Notes: a model not told the origin generated them from the sequence alone. Positions 1 to 13,565 are shown, numbered from the stretch's first letter. The stretch is DNA of 64,000 bases from Calliopsis andreniformis (GCF_051401765.1 NW_027480532.1:558001-622000), one strand, 5' to 3'. Numbers and translations: made by a program.

Positions 1-107
1 CCTCAATCATCAATCCACAATCTTCAGTCCTCAATCCTCAGTCCTCAAACCTCAATTCTGATTCCTCAATCCTGAATCCTCAATCTTCAGCCCTCAGTCC
101 TCAACAA

Positions 108-240
108 TCAGTTGACATTCCTCAATCCTCAGTAGAATATCCTCAATTCACAGCTTTCAATACTCAATACTCAATCTGCAATCCTCCAACCTGTATCCAC
201 AAACATCAATTTTCACCACTCAACCCTCAGCACTCATTCC
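108..240 (+). repeat. 133-bp landmark, subtype A
   Basis: Reference copy of the landmark module. It is 19 heptamers in register, several decayed beyond easy recognition. All copies start with TCAG, carry AGAA-TAT-C near base 26, a TTTCAAT-like step, CAATCTGCA in the middle and CACAA(A/G)CATCAAT near base 90. Subtype A is told by TCAGTTGACATTCC at the start and CCTCCAACCTGTATCC in the middle. A 9-mer GTATCCACA lies at 193-201. The module is non-coding as far as I can tell. Confidence 0.92.
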
Positions 241-1273
241 TCAATGTTCAATCCTCAATTCTCAACTCTCAATCTTCGATCCTCAATACTGAATCTTCAA
301 TCCTCAACTCTCAATCCTCAATCCTCAATCCTCAACCCTTATTCTTCAATCCTCAGTACCCAATACTCAATCTTCAATCCTCAATCCTCAATCCTCAATT
401 CTCAATCCTCAATCCTCAGTCCTCAATCCTCAGACCTCAAACATCAATATTCAACCCTCAGTCCTCGTCCTCAATCCACAAACCTCAACCCTCAATCCTC
501 AATCCTCAATCCTCAATCCTCAATCTTCAATCCTCAATACTCAGTCTTCAATCCACAATCCTCAATACTCAATCCTCAATCTTCAATCCTCAATACCCAA
601 TCCTCAATGCTCAATCCTCAAACTTCAATCCTCAGTTCGCAATCCTCAATCCTCAATCCTCTGACCTCAGGCATCAATATTCAAGCCTCAGTCCTCGTCC
701 TCAATCCACAACCCTCAATCCTCAATCCTCAATCTTCATTCATCAATATTCAACCTTCTATCCTCAATCCTCAACCCTCAATCTTCAATCCTCAATCCTC
801 AATACTCAAACTGCAACACTCAATCCTCAATCCTCAATCCTCAATCCTCATTCTTCAATCCTGAACACCCAATCCTCAATTTTCAATCCTCAATCCTCAA
901 TCTTCAGTCCTCAATACTCAACTATCAGTCCTCAATTCTCAATACTCAATCCTCAAGCCTCAATCTTCAATCCTCAATACTCAGTCTTCAATCCTCAATC
1001 CTCAATCCTCATTCTTCAACCCTCAATACCCAATCCTCAATCTTCAATCCTCAATCCTCAATCCTCAATTCTCAATCCTCAATCCTCAACCCTCAGTCCT
1101 CAAACCTTAATCGCCAATCCTCAGCCCTCATCCTCAATTCTCAATCCTCAATCTTCAATCCTCAATCCTCAATCCTCATGCCTCAATCCTCAATACTCAA
1201 TCCTCAGTCATCAAACCTCAATCCTGAATCGTCAATCCTGAATTCTCGATCTTCAGACCTCAGACCTGAACAG

Positions 1274-1406
1274 TCAGATGTCAATCCTCAATCCTCAATA
1301 GAATATTATCAATTCACAGTTTTCAATACACAATACTCAATCTGCAGTCTTCAAATTTCTATCCACAAACATCAATTCTCATCACTCAACCCTCAACACT
1401 CAGTCC
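1274..1406 (+). repeat. 133-bp landmark, subtype Y
   Basis: Told by AGAATATTATCAATTC and TTTCTATCCACAAAC. It carries a PstI-type CTGCAG at its middle and an EcoRI-type GAATTC about 30 bases upstream of its start. Confidence 0.92.
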
Positions 1407-1972
1407 CCAATCCTCAATCTTCAATCCTCAATCCGCAATCCTCAACCCTCAACACTCAGTCCAAAATCCTCAATCTTCAATCCTGAATTGTCAATCCTCA
1501 ATCCTCAATCCTCAACCCTCAATCCTCAATGTTCAATCCTCAATACCCAACACTCAGTCTTCAATCCTCAATCCTCAATCCTCAATCTTCAATCCTCAAT
1601 ACTCAATCTTCAATCCTCCGTCCTCAATCCTCAACCCTCAATCCTCAATCCTCAATCGTCAGGCTTCAATCCTCAATACTCAATCTTCAATCCTCAATCC
1701 TCAATCCTCATTCCTCAATCCACATTCTACAATCCTCAATACCCAATCCTCAATCTTCAATCCTCAATCCTCAATCCTCAATTCTCAATCCTCAATCCTC
1801 AGTCCTAAGTCCTCAAATCTCAATCCTCAACCCGCAGCCCTCATCCTCAATCCTCAATCCTCAATCTTCAACCCTCAATCCTCAATCCTGAAGCGTCAAC
1901 CCTCAATCCTCAATCCTCAGTCCTCAAACCTCAATTCTGAATCCTCAATCTTCAGACCTCAGACCTCATCAA

Positions 1973-2105
1973 TCAGATGTCAATCCTGAATCCTTAATAG
2001 AATATCATCAATTCACAGTTTCCAATACCCAATACTCAATCTGCAATCTTCAAATCTCTATTCACAAACATCAATTCTCATCACTCAACCCTCAACACTC
2101 AGTCC
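1973..2105 (+). repeat. 133-bp landmark, subtype L
   Basis: Reference for subtype L: GAATCCTTAATAGAATATC near the start and ATCTCTATTCACAAAC in the middle (9-mer CTATTCACA at 2,058-2,066). This copy has TTTCCAATACCC. Confidence 0.92.
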
Positions 2106-2573
2106 GCAATCCTCAACTTTCAACCCTCAATCTTCAATCCTCAATCCTCAATCCTCGATCCTCAATCCTCAATCCTCAATCTTCAATCGTCAATACTCAA
2201 TCTTCAATCCTCCGTCCCCAATCCTCAACCCTCAACCCTCAATCCTCAATCCGCAATCGTCAGGCTTCAATCCTCAATACTCAATCTTCAATCCTCAATC
2301 CTCAATCCTCATTCCTCAATCCACATTCTTCAATCCTCAATACCCAATCCTCAACCTTCAATCCTCAATCCTCAATCCTCAATTCTCAATCCTCAATCCT
2401 CTGTCCTAAGTCCTCAAATCTCAATCGTCAACCCTTAGCCCTCATCCTCAATCCTCAATCCTCAATCTTCAACCCTCAATCCTCAATCCTGAAGCATCAA
2501 CCCTCAATCCTCAATCCTCAGTCCTCAAACCTCAATTCTGAATCCTCAATCTTCAGACCTCAGACCTCAAGGA

Positions 2574-2706
2574 TCAGATGTCAATCCTGAATCCTTAATA
2601 GAATATCATCAATTCACAGTTTTCAATACCCAATACTCAATCTGCAATCTTCAAATCTCTATTCACAAACATCAATCCTCATCACTCAACCCTCAACACT
2701 CAGTCC
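2574..2706 (+). repeat. 133-bp landmark, subtype L
   Basis: TTTTCAATACCC form with CATCAATCCTCATC. An intact hairpin starts 542 bp after the start of this module. Confidence 0.92.
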
Positions 2707-3115
2707 GCAATCCTCAACCTTCAACCCTCAATCCTCAATACTCAATCCTCAATCCTCAATCGTCAATACTTAATACTCAATCTTCAATCCTCAATCCTCA
2801 ATCCTCGATCCTCAATCCTCAATCCTCAATCTTCAATCGTCAATACTCAATCTTCAATCCTCAATCCTCAATCCGCAACCCTCAATGCTCAATCCTCAAT
2901 CCTCAATCCTCAAACCTCAATCTTCAATCCTCAATACTCAATCTGCAATCCTCAATCCTCAATCCTCAATCCTCAATCCTCAATCGTCGATCCTCAATCC
3001 CCAATCCTCAATCTTCAATCCTCAATCCTCAATCCCCAATCCTCAATCCTCAATCCTCAATCTTCAATCCTCAATACTCAATCTTCAATCCTCAATTCTC
3101 AATACTCAATAGAAT

Positions 3116-3133
3116 ATCCTGAATTCTCAGGAT
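3116..3133. repeat. Hairpin landmark, intact
   Basis: Reference copy: ATCCTGA, loop ATTC, TCAGGAT, a perfect 7-bp inverted repeat around an EcoRI-type GAATTC. It arose in register from four consecutive heptamers (TCAATAG, AATATCC, TGAATTC, TCAGGAT). The TAG at its left end closes the chance open frames that run into it. Confidence 0.93.
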
Positions 3134-5587
3134 TCAATACTCAATCCTCAATCCTCAACCTTCAATCCTCAATACTCAATCTTCAATCCTCCATCCACAA
3201 TCCTCAGTCCTCAATCCTCAATCCTCAATCGTCAGGCTTCAATCCTCAATACTCAATCTTCAATCCTCAATCCTCAATCGTCATTCGTCAATCCTCATTC
3301 TTCAATCCTCAATACCCAATCCTCAATCTTCAATCTTCAACCTTCAACCCTCAATCCTCAACTCTCAATCCTCAACCCTCAATCCTCAGACCTAAAACCT
3401 CAACCCTCAACCCTCAGCCCTCATCCTCAATCCTCAATCCTCAATCTTCAATCCTCAATCCTCAATCCTCAATTCTCAATCCTCAATCCTCAATCCTCAG
3501 ACCTCAAACATCAATACTCAACCCTCAGTCCTCGTCCTCAATCCACAACCATCAATCCACAATCCTCAATCTTCAATCATCGATATTCAATCTTCAGTCC
3601 TCAATCCTCAATCCTCAATCCTCAATCCTCAATCCTCAATGTTCAATCCGCAATACCCAATCCTCGATCTTCAATCCTCAATCCACAATCCTCAATCCTC
3701 AATCCTCATTCTTCAATCCTCAACACCCAATCCTCAATACTCAATCTGCAACCCTCAATACTCAGTCCTCAATCCTCAATCCTCATTCTTCAATCCTCAA
3801 TACCCAACCCTCAATCTTCAATCCTCAATCCACAATCCTCAGTCCTCAATCCTCATTCTTCAATCCTCAACACCCAATCCTCAATCTTCAATCCTCAATT
3901 CTCAATTCGCAGACCTCAATCCTCAATCTTCAATCCTCAATACTCAATCTTCAATCCTCAATCCTCAATCCTCAATCCTCAATCCTCATTCTTCAATCCT
4001 CAACACCCAATCCACAATCTTCAATCGTCAATCCTCAATCCTCAATTCTCAATCCTCAATCCTCAATCCTCAGACCTCAAACATCAATACTCAACCGTCA
4101 GTCCTCGTCCTCAATCCTCAACCCTCAATCCTCAATCCTCAGTCCTCAATCTTCAATCCTCAATACTCAATATTCAATCCTCAATCCTCAATCCTCAGTC
4201 GTCAATCCTCAATCTTCAATCCTCAATCCTCAGTCCTCAATCCTCAATCCTCATTCTTCAATACTCAATACCCAATCCTCAGTCTTCAATCCTCAATCCT
4301 CAATCCTCAAATCTCAATCCCCAATCCTCAGTCCTCAGTCCTCAAACTTCAATCCTCAACCCTCAGCCCTCATCCTCAATTCTCAATCCTCAATCCTCAA
4401 TCCTCAATCTTCAATCCTCAATACTCAATCTTCAATAATCAATCCTCAATTCTCAATCCTCAATACTCAATCCTCAATCGTCAACCCTCAATACCCAATC
4501 CTCAATCTTCAATGCTCAATTCTCAATCCTCAATCCTTAATCCTCAATCTTCAATCCCCAATAATCAATCCTCAATCCTCAATCCTCAATCCTCAATCCT
4601 GAATCCTGAATTCTCAATCCGCAAACTCCAATCCTCTATACTCAGTCTTCAATCCTCAATCCTCAATCCTCAAACCTCATTCTACAATCCTCAATACCCA
4701 ATCCTCAATCTTCAATCCTCAATCCTCAATCCTCAATACTCAATCCTCAATCCTCAGTCCTCAGTCCTCAAACCTCAATCCTCAACCCTCAGCCCTCATC
4801 CTCAATCCTCAATCCTAAATTCTCAATCCTCAAACCTCAAACCTCAATCCTCAACCGTCAGTCCTCGTCTTCAATCCTCAACCATCAATTCTCAATCCTC
4901 AGTCCTCAATCTTCAATCCTCAATACTCAATATTCAATCCTCAATCCTCAATCCTCAGTCCTCAATCCTCAATCTTAAATCCTCAATCCTCAGTCCTCAA
5001 TCCTCAATCCTCATTCTTCAATACTCAATACCCAATCCTCAGTCTTCAATCCTCAATCCTCAGACCTCAAACATCAATACTCAACCCTCAGTCCTCGTCC
5101 TCAATCCACAACCATCAATCCTCAATCCTCAATCTTCAATCATCGATATTCAATCTTCAATCCTCAATCCTCAATCCTCAATCCTCAATCCTCAATCCTC
5201 AATGTTCAATCCGCAATACCCAATCCTCGATCTTCAATCCTCAATCCACAATCCTCAATCCTCAATCCTCATTCTTCAATCCTCAACACCCAATCCTCAA
5301 TACTCAATCTGCAACCCTCAATACTCAGTCCTCAATCCTCAATCCTCATTCTTCAATCCTCAATACCCAATCCTCAATCTTCAATAATCAATCCACAATC
5401 CTCAATCCTCAATCCTCAATCCTCAATCTTCAATCCTCAAACCTCAATCGCCAATCCTCAGCCCTCATCCTCAATTCTCAATCCTCAATCTTCAATCCTC
5501 AATCCTCAATCCTCATTCTTCAATCCTCAACACCCAATCCTCAATCTTCAATCCTCAGTCCTCAATTCTCAGACCTCAACCCTCAAA

Positions 5588-6661
5588 CTTCAATCCTCAA
5601 TACTCAATCTTCAATCCTCCGTCCTCAATCCTCAACCCTCAATCCTCAATCCTCAATCGTCAGGCTTCAATCCTCGATACTCAATCTTCAATCCTCAATC
5701 CTCAATCCTCATTCCTCAATCCTCATTCTTCAATCCTCAATACCCAATCCTCATTCTTCAATCCTCAATCCTCAATCCTCAATTCTCAATCCTCAGTCCT
5801 CAGTCCTAAGTCCTCAAATCTCAATCCTCAACCCTCAGCCCTCATCCTCAATCCTCAATCCTCAACCTTCAACCCTCAATCCTCAATCCTGAAGCATCAA
5901 CCCTCAATCCTCAATCCTCAGTCCTCAAACCTCAATCTTCAATCCTCAATACTCATTCTGCAATCCTCAATCCTCAATCTTCAATCCTCAATCCTCAATC
6001 GTCGATCCGCAATCCCCAATCCTCAATCTTCAATCCTCAATCCTCAATCCCCAATCCTCAATCCTCAATCCTCAATCATCAATCCTCAATACTCAATCTT
6101 CAATCCTCAATTCTCAATACTCAATAGAATATCCTGAATTCTCAGGATTCAATACTCAAACCTCGACACGCAACACTGAATCCTCAATCCTCAATCCTCA
6201 ATCCTCAATCTTCAATTCGCAATACTCAATCTACAATCCTCCATCCTCAATCCTCAGTCCTCTATCCTCAATCCACAATCGTCAGGCTTCAATCCTCAAT
6301 ACTCAATCTTCAATCCTCAATCCTCAATCGTCATTCGTCAATCCTCATTCCTCAGTCCTCAATACCCAATCCTCAATCTTCAATCTTCAACCCTCAATCC
6401 TCAACTCTCAATCCTCAACCCTCAATCCTCAGACCTCAAACCTCAATCCTCAACTCTCAGCCCTCATCCTCAATCCTCAATCCTCAATCTTCAATCCTCA
6501 ATCCTCAATCCTCATTCTTCAATCCTCAACACCCAATCCTCAATCTTCAATCCTCAATCCTCAATTCTCAGACCTCAACCCTCAAACTTCAATCCTCAAT
6601 ACTCAATCTGCAACCCTCAATCCTCAGTCCTCAATCCTCAATCCTCATTCTTCAATCCTCA
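5588..6661 (+). repeat. Block Q, copy 1
   Basis: This matches 9,604-10,677 at a constant offset of 4,016 bases, with scattered differences such as CCACAATCG against CCTCAATCG near 6,271. A third version is the left part of the block starting at 15,233. It carries one intact hairpin landmark at 6,131. Confidence 0.82.
6131..6148. repeat. Hairpin landmark, intact
   Basis: Same 18 bp as 3,116; followed by CAAACCTCGACACGC, a flank shared with 10,147 and 15,396. Confidence 0.93.
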
Positions 6662-7989
6662 ATACCCAATCCTCAATCTTCAATCCTCAATCCTCAATCG
6701 TCATTCGTCAATCCTCATTCATCAATCCTCAATACCCAATCCTCAATCTTCAATCTTCAACCCTGAATCCTCAACTCTCAATCCTCAACCCTCAATCCTC
6801 AGACCTCAAACCTCAATCCTAAACTCTCAGCCCTCATCCTCAATCCTCAATCCTCAATCTTGAATCCTCAGTCCTCAATCCTCAATTCTCAATCCTCAAT
6901 CCTCAATCCTCAGACCTCAAACATCAATACTCAACCCACAGTCCTCGTCCTCAATCCACAACCATCAATCCTCAATCCTCAATCTTCAATCATCGATATT
7001 CAATCTTCAGTCCTCAATCCTCAGTCCTCAATCCTCAATCCTCATTCTTCAATCCTCAATACCCAATCCTCAATCTTCAATCCTCAATCCACAATCCTCA
7101 ATCCTCAATCCTCATTCTTCAATCCTCAACACCCAATCCTCAATCTTCAATCCTCAGTCCTCTATCCTCAATCCTCAATCGTCAGGCTTCAATGCTCAAT
7201 ACTCAATCTTCAATCCTCAATCCTCAATCGTCATTCGTCTATCCTCATTCTTCAATCCTCAATACCCAATCCTCAATCTTCAATCTTCAACCCTCAATCC
7301 TCAACTCTCAATCCTCAACCCTCAATCCTCAGACCTCAAACCTCAATCCTCAACTCTCAGCCCTGATCCTCAATCCTCAATCCTCAATCTTCAATCCTCA
7401 ATCCTCAATCCTCATTCTTCAATCCTCAACACCCAATCCTCAATCTTCAATCCTCAATCCTCAATTCTCAGACCTCAACCCTCAAACTTCAATCCTCAAT
7501 ACTCAATCTTCAATAATCAATCCTCAATTCTCAATCCTCAATACTCAATCCTCAATCCTCAATCTTCAATCCTCAATCCTCATTCTTCAATCCTGAATAC
7601 CCAATCCTCAATATTCAATACTCAATCCTCAATACTCAGTCCTCAGTACTCAACTATTAGTCCTCAATTCTCAATACTCAATCCTCAATCCTCAATTCTC
7701 AATCCTCAATCCTCTGTCCTCAGTCCTCTAACCTCAACCCTCAACCCTCAGCCCTCATCCTCAATCCTCAATACTCAATCCTCAATCCTCAATCTTCAAT
7801 CCTCAATACTCAATCTTCAATAATCAATCCTCAATTCTCAATCCTCAATACTCAATCCTCAATCCTCAATCTTCAATCATCAATACTCAGTCTTCAATCC
7901 TCAATCCTCAATCCTCAATCCTCAATCCTCATTCTACAATCCTCAATACACAATCCTCAATCTTCAATCCTCAATCCTCAATCCTCAAT
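6662..7989 (+). repeat. Heptamer array without a landmark module
   Basis: About 1.3 kb of heptamer repeats with no 133-bp or hairpin landmark. It has short local duplications: the motif CGTCATTCGTCAATCC occurs near 6,698 and 7,227 (also near 6,329 in block Q). It includes a stretch near 6,900-7,010 like that at 5,055-5,160, with a ClaI-type ATCGAT. I see nothing else in it. Confidence 0.75.
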
Positions 7990-9218
7990 CCTCAATCCTC
8001 AGGCCTCAAACATCAATACTCAACCCTCAGTCCTCGTCCTCAATCCACAACAATCAATCCTCAATCCTCATTCTTCAAGTATCAATATTCAATCTTCAGT
8101 CCTCAATCCTCAATCCTCAATCCTCAATCCTCAATCCTCAATCCTCAATGTTCAATCCGCAATACCCAATCCTCAATCTTCAATCCTCAATCCTCAATCC
8201 TCAATCCTCAATCCTCAATCCTCAATACTCAATCCTCAATCCTCAGTCCTCAAACCTCAAACCTCAATCTTCAATCCTCAATACTCAATCTTCAATCCTC
8301 CGTCCTCAATCCTCAACCCTCAATCCTCAATCCTCAATCGTCAGGCTTCAATCCTCAATACTCAATCTTCAATCCTCAATCCTCAATCGTCATTCGTCAA
8401 TCCTCATTCTTCAGTCCTCAATACCCAATCCTCAATCTTCAATCTTCAACCCTCAATCCTCAGCTCTCAATCCTCAACCCTCAATCCTCAGACCTCAAAC
8501 CTCAATCCTCAACTCTCAGCCCTCATCCTCAATCCTCAATCCTCAATCTTCAATCCTCAATCCTCAATCCTCATTCTTCAATCCTCAACACCCAATCCTC
8601 AATCTTCAATCCTCAATCCTCAATTCTCAGACCTCAACCCTCAAACTTCGATCCTCAATACTCAATCTGCAACCCTCAATCCTCAGTCCTCAATCCTCAA
8701 TCCTCATTCTTCAATCCTCAATCCTCAATCCTCAATCCTCAATCCTCAATCCTCAATCCTCAACACTCAATCCTCAATGTTCAATCCTCAATACCCAACC
8801 CTCAGTCTTCAATCCTCAATCCTCAATCGTCAATCTTCAGTCCTCAATCCTCAGTCCTCAAACCTCAATTCTGAATCCTCAATCCTGAATCCTCAATCTT
8901 CAGCCCTCAGTCCTCAACAATCAGTTGACATTCCTCAATCCTCAGTAGAATATCCTCAATTCACAGCTTTCAATACTCAATACTCAATCTGCAATCCTCC
9001 AACCTGTATCCACAAACATCAATTTTCACCACTCAACCCTCAGCACTCATTCCTCAATGTTCAATCCTCAATACTCAACTCTCAACCTTCGATCCTCAAT
9101 ACTGAATCTTCAATCCTCAACTCTCAATCCTCAATCCTCAGTCCTCAACCCTTATTCTTCAATCCTCAGTACCCAATCCTCAATCTTCAATCCTCAATCC
9201 TCAATCCTCAATTCTCAA
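7990..9218 (+). repeat. Block S, copy 1
   Basis: This matches 16,174-17,409 at an offset of 8,184 bases on the left and 8,191 on the right, so the second copy gained one 7-base unit. It contains a subtype A landmark at 8,921. After 9,218 the copies part inside a run of TCAATTCTCAA units. Confidence 0.78.
8921..9053 (+). repeat. 133-bp landmark, subtype A
   Basis: Same form as 108-240; followed by CTCAATGTTCAATCC, the entry to a 283-codon chance open frame. Confidence 0.92.
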
Positions 9219-9603
9219 AACTCAATCCTCAATCCTCAATTCTCAATCCTCAATCCTCAATCCTCATTCTACAATCCTCAATACACAATCCTCAATCTTC
9301 AATCCTCAATCCTCAATCCTCAATCCTCAATCCTCAGGCCTCAAACATCAATACTCAACCCTCAGTCCTCGTCGTCAATCCACAACAATCAATCCTCAAT
9401 CCTCATTCTTCAAGTATCAATATTCAATCTTCAGTCCTCAATCCTCAATCCTCAATCCTCAATCCTCAATCCTCAATCCTCAATGTTCAATCCGCAATAC
9501 CCAATCCTCAATCTTCAATCCTCAATCCTCAATCCTCAATCCTCAATCCTCAATCCTCAATACTCAATCCTCAATCCTCAGTCCTCAAACCTCAAACCTC
9601 AAT

Positions 9604-10677
9604 CTTCAATCCTCAATACTCAATCTTCAATCCTCCGTCCTCAATCCTCAACCCTCAATCCTCAATCCTCAATCGTCAGGCTTCAATCCTCGATACTCAA
9701 TCTTCAATCCTCAATCCTCAATCCTCATTCCTCAATCCTCATTCTTCAATCCTCAATACCCAATCCTCATTCTTCAATCCTCAATCCTCAATCCTCAATT
9801 CTCAATCCTCAGTCCTCAGTCCTAAGTCCTCAAATCTCAATCCTCAACCCTCAGCCCTCATCCTCAATCCTCAATCCTCAACCTTCAACCCTCAATCCTC
9901 AATCCTGAAGCATCAACCCTCAATCCTCAATCCTCAGTCCTCAAACCTCAATCTTCAATCCTCAATACTCATTCTGCAATCCTCAATCCTCAATCTTCAA
10001 TCCTCAATCCTCAATCGTCGATCCTCAATCCCCAATCCTCAATCTTCAATCCTCAATCCTCAATCCCCAATCCTCAATCCTCAATCCTCAATCATCAATC
10101 CTCAATACTCAATCTTCAATCCTCAATTCTCAATACTCAATAGAATATCCTGAATTCTCAGGATTCAATACTCAAACCTCGACACGCAACACTGAATCCT
10201 CAATCCTCAATCCTCAATCCTCAATCTTCAATTCGCAATACTCAATCTACAATCCTCCATCCTCAATCCTCAGTCCTCTATCCTCAATCCTCAATCGTCA
10301 GGCTTCAATCCTCAATACTCAATCTTCAATCCTCAATCCTCAATCGTCATTCGTCAATCCTCATTCCTCAGTCCTCAATACCCAATCCTCAATCTTCAAT
10401 CTTCAACCCTCAATCCTCAACTCTCAATCCTCAACCCTCAATCCTCAGACCTCAAACCTCAATCCTCAACTCTCAGCCCTCATCCTCAATCCTCAATCCT
10501 CAATCTTCAATCCTCAATCCTCAATCCTCATTCTTCAATCCTCAACACCCAATCCTCAATCTTCAATCCTCAATCCTCAATTCTCAGACCTCAACCCTCA
10601 AACTTCAATCCTCAATACTCAATCTGCAACCCTCAATCCTCAGTCCTCAATCCTCAATCCTCATTCTTCAATCCTCA
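9604..10677 (+). repeat. Block Q, copy 2
   Basis: This is the second copy of 5,588-6,661. It carries a hairpin landmark at 10,147. It leaves copy 1 where the sequence goes into the lead-in of a subtype A 133-bp landmark. Confidence 0.82.
10147..10164. repeat. Hairpin landmark, intact
   Basis: Block Q/R copy with the CTCGACACGC right flank. Confidence 0.93.
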
Positions 10678-10744
10678 GTCCTCAAACCTCAATTCTGAAT
10701 CCTCAATCCTGAATCCTCAATCTTCAGCCCTCAGTCCTCAACAA

Positions 10745-10877
10745 TCAGTTGACATTCCTCAATCCTCAGTAGAATATCCTCAATTCACAGCTTTCAATAC
10801 TCAATACTCAATCTGCAATCCTCCAACCTGTATCCACAAACATCAATTTTCACCACTCAACCCTCAGCACTCAATCC
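10745..10877 (+). repeat. 133-bp landmark, subtype A
   Basis: Same core as 108-240, but the last unit is TCAATCC instead of TCATTCC. Confidence 0.92.
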
Positions 10878-11585
10878 TCAATCTTCAATCATCAATACTC
10901 AGTCTTCAATCCTCAATCCTCAATCCTCAATCCTCAGGCCTCAAACATCAATGCTCAACCCTCAGTCCTCGTCCTCAATCCACAACAATCAATCCTCAAT
11001 CCTCATTCTTCAAGTATCAATATTCAATCTTCAGTCCTCAGTCCTCAATCCTCATTCCTCAATCCTCAATCCTCAATCCTCAATGTTCAATCCGCAATAC
11101 CCAATCCTCAATCTTCAATCCTCAATCCTCAATCCTCAATCCTCAATCCTCAATCCTCAATACTCAAACCTCAATCCTCAGTCCTCAAACCTCAAACCTC
11201 AATCTTCAATCCTCAATACTCAATCTTCAATCCTCCGTCCTCAATCCTCAACCCTCAATCCTCAATCCTCAATCGTCAGGCTTCAATCCTCAATACTCAA
11301 TCTTCAATCCTCAATCCTCAATCGTCATTCGTCAATCCTCATTCTTCAGTCCTCAATACCCAATCCTCAATCTTCAATCTTCAACCCTCAATCCTCAACT
11401 CTCAATCCTCAACCCTCAATCCTCAGACCTCAAACCTCAATCGTCAACTCTAAGCCCTCATCCTCAATCCTCAATCCTCAATCTTCAATCCTCAATCCTC
11501 AATCCTCATTCTTCAATCCTCAACACCCAATCCTCAATCTTCAATCCTCAATCCTCAATTCTCAGACCTCAACCCTCAAACTTCA

Positions 11586-12440
11586 ATCTTCAATCCTCAA
11601 TACTCAATCTTCAATCCTCCGTCCTCAATCCTCAACCCTCAATCCTCAATCCTCAATCGTCAGGCTTCAATCCTCAATACTCAATCTTCAATCCTCAATC
11701 CTCAATCCTCATTCCTCAATCCTCATTCTTCAATCCTCAATACCCAATCCTCATTCTCCAATCCTCAATCCTCAATCCTCAATTCTCAATCCTCAATCCT
11801 CAGGCCTAAGTCCTCAAATCTCAATCCTCAACCCTCAGCCCTCATCCTCAATCCTCAATCCTCAATCTTCAACCCTCAATCCTCAACCCTGAAGCATCAA
11901 CCCTCAATCCTCAATCCTCAGTCCTCAAACCTCAATTCTGAATCCTCAATCTTCAGACCTCAGACCTCAACAATCAGATGTCAATCCTGAATCCTTAATA
12001 GAATATCATCAATTCATAGTTTTTAATACCCAATGCTCAATCTGCAATCTTCAAATCTCTATTCACAAACATCAATTCTCATCACTCGACCCTCAACACT
12101 CAGTCCGCAGTCCTCAACCTTCAACCCTCAATCCTCAATACTCAATCCTCAATCCTCAATCGTCAATACTCAATACTCAATCTTCAATCCTCAATCCTCA
12201 ATCCTCAATCCTCAATCCTCAGTCCTCAATCCTCAATCTTCAATCGTCAATACTCAATCTTCAATCCTCCATCCTCAATCCGCAACCCTCAATCCGCAAC
12301 CCTCAATGCTCAATCCTCAATCCTCAATCCTCAAACCTCAATCTTCAATCCTCAATACTCAATCTGCAATCGTCCGTCCTCAATCCTCAACCCTCAATCC
12401 TCAATCCTCAATCGTCAGGCTTCAATCCTCAATACTCAAT
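11586..12440 (+). repeat. Block U, copy 1
   Basis: First of three closely spaced copies, each with a subtype L landmark carrying the private variants ATAGTTTTTAAT and CACTCGACC. The offset to copy 2 is 1,125 bases. Confidence 0.83.
11974..12106 (+). repeat. 133-bp landmark, subtype L, block U form
   Basis: Private variants ATAGTTTTTAATACCC, CCAATGCTCAATC and CACTCGACC, shared only with 13,099 and 13,854. Confidence 0.92.
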
Positions 12441-12710
12441 CCTCAGGCCTCAAACATCAATACTCAACCCTCAGTCCTCGTCCTCAATCCACAACAATCA
12501 ATCCTCAATCCTCATTCTTCAAGTATCAATATTCAATCTTCAGTCCTCAATCCTCAATCCTCAATCCTCAATCCTCAATCCTCAATCCTCAATGTTCAAT
12601 TCGCAATAGCCAATCCTCAATCTTCAATCCTCAATCCTCAATCCTCAATCCTCAATCCTCAATCCTCAATACTCAATCCTCAATCCTCAGTCCTCAAACC
12701 TCAAACCTCA

Positions 12711-13565
12711 ATCTTCAATCCTCAATACTCAATCTTCAATCCTCCGTCCTCAATACTCAACCCTCAATCCTCAATCCTCAATCGTCAGGCTTCAATCCTC
12801 AATACTCAATCTTCAATCCTCAATCCTCAATCCTCATTCCTCAATCCTCATTCTTCAATCCTCAATACCCAATCCTCATTCTCCAATCCTCAATCCTCAA
12901 TCCTCAATTCTCAATCCTCAATCCTCAGGCCTAAGTCCTCAAATCTCAATCCTCAACCCTCAGCCCTCATCCTCAATCCTCAATCCTCAATCTTCAACCC
13001 TCAATCCTCAACCCTGAAGCATCAACCCTCAATCCTCAATCCTCAGTCCTCAAACCTCAATTCTGAATCCTCAATCTTCAGACCTCAGACCTGAACAATC
13101 AGATGTCAATCCTGAATCCTTAATAGAATATCATCAATTCATAGTTTTTAATACCCAATGCTCAATCTGCAATCTTCAAATCTCTATTCACAAACATCAA
13201 TTCTCATCACTCGACCCTCAACACTCAGTCCGCAGTCCTCAACCTTCAACCCTCAATCCTCAATACTCAATCCTCAATCCTCAATCGTCAATACTCAATA
13301 CTCAATCTTCAATCCTCAATCCTCAATCCTCAATCCTCAATCCTCAGTCCTCAATCCTCAATCTTCAATCGTCAATACTCAATCTTCAATCCTCCATCCT
13401 CAATCCGCAACCCTCAATCCGCAACCCTCAATGCTCAATCCTCAATCCTCAATCCTCATACCTCAATCTTCAATCCTCAATGCTCAATCTGCAATCGTCC
13501 GTCCTCAATCCTCAACCCTCAATCCTCAATCCTCAATCGTCAGGCTTCAATCCTCAATACTCAAT
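12711..13565 (+). repeat. Block U, copy 2
   Basis: This matches 11,586-12,440 with few differences (for example GACCTGAACAATC here against GACCTCAACAATC in copy 1, next to the landmark). The 270 bases separating it from copy 1 resemble 8.0-8.3 kb. Confidence 0.83.
13099..13231 (+). repeat. 133-bp landmark, subtype L, block U form
   Basis: As 11,974-12,106, preceded by GACCTGAACAA, a lead-in otherwise typical of subtypes Y and G. Confidence 0.92.

Larger units (their letters stand above)
1..5516 (+). repeat. Higher-order block P, copy 1
   Basis: This stretch recurs at 17,005-22,520 with a constant offset of 17,004 bases and no net length change. By eye I saw about ten single-base differences, for example near positions 10, 371, 689, 1,489 and 4,687. 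It contains three 133-bp landmarks and one intact hairpin landmark. The left boundary is cut by the window edge. At the right boundary the two copies part after the shared CCTCAT, where copy 1 goes on TCTTC and copy 2 goes on GCCTC, in register with the heptamer. Confidence 0.93.
9984..11588 (+). repeat. Block R, copy 1
   Basis: This matches 15,233-16,844. The offset is 5,249 bases up to about 11,160 and 5,256 after it, which is one extra heptamer in copy 2. It holds the hairpin at 10,147 and the subtype A landmark at 10,745. The copies part at 11,589, where TCTTC faces TCCTC. Confidence 0.85.

Noticed and set aside
1178..1486. 102-codon open frame including a landmark (less repetitive peptide with HKHQF), repeated at 18,182, 22,519 and 24,141
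   Set aside because: The landmark is decayed heptamers. Most of its 40 copies have no start codon in that frame, and the same frame being open in all is explained by common descent.
3639..5387. 582-codon open frame, the longest, with a near-identical copy at 20,643-22,391
   Set aside because: It is a translation of the heptamer (PQSSILN repeat). The same peptide appears in the other frames, it has no domain, ribosome-binding site or codon preference, and its ends are set by chance ATG (TCAATG) and TAG (TCAATAG) units.
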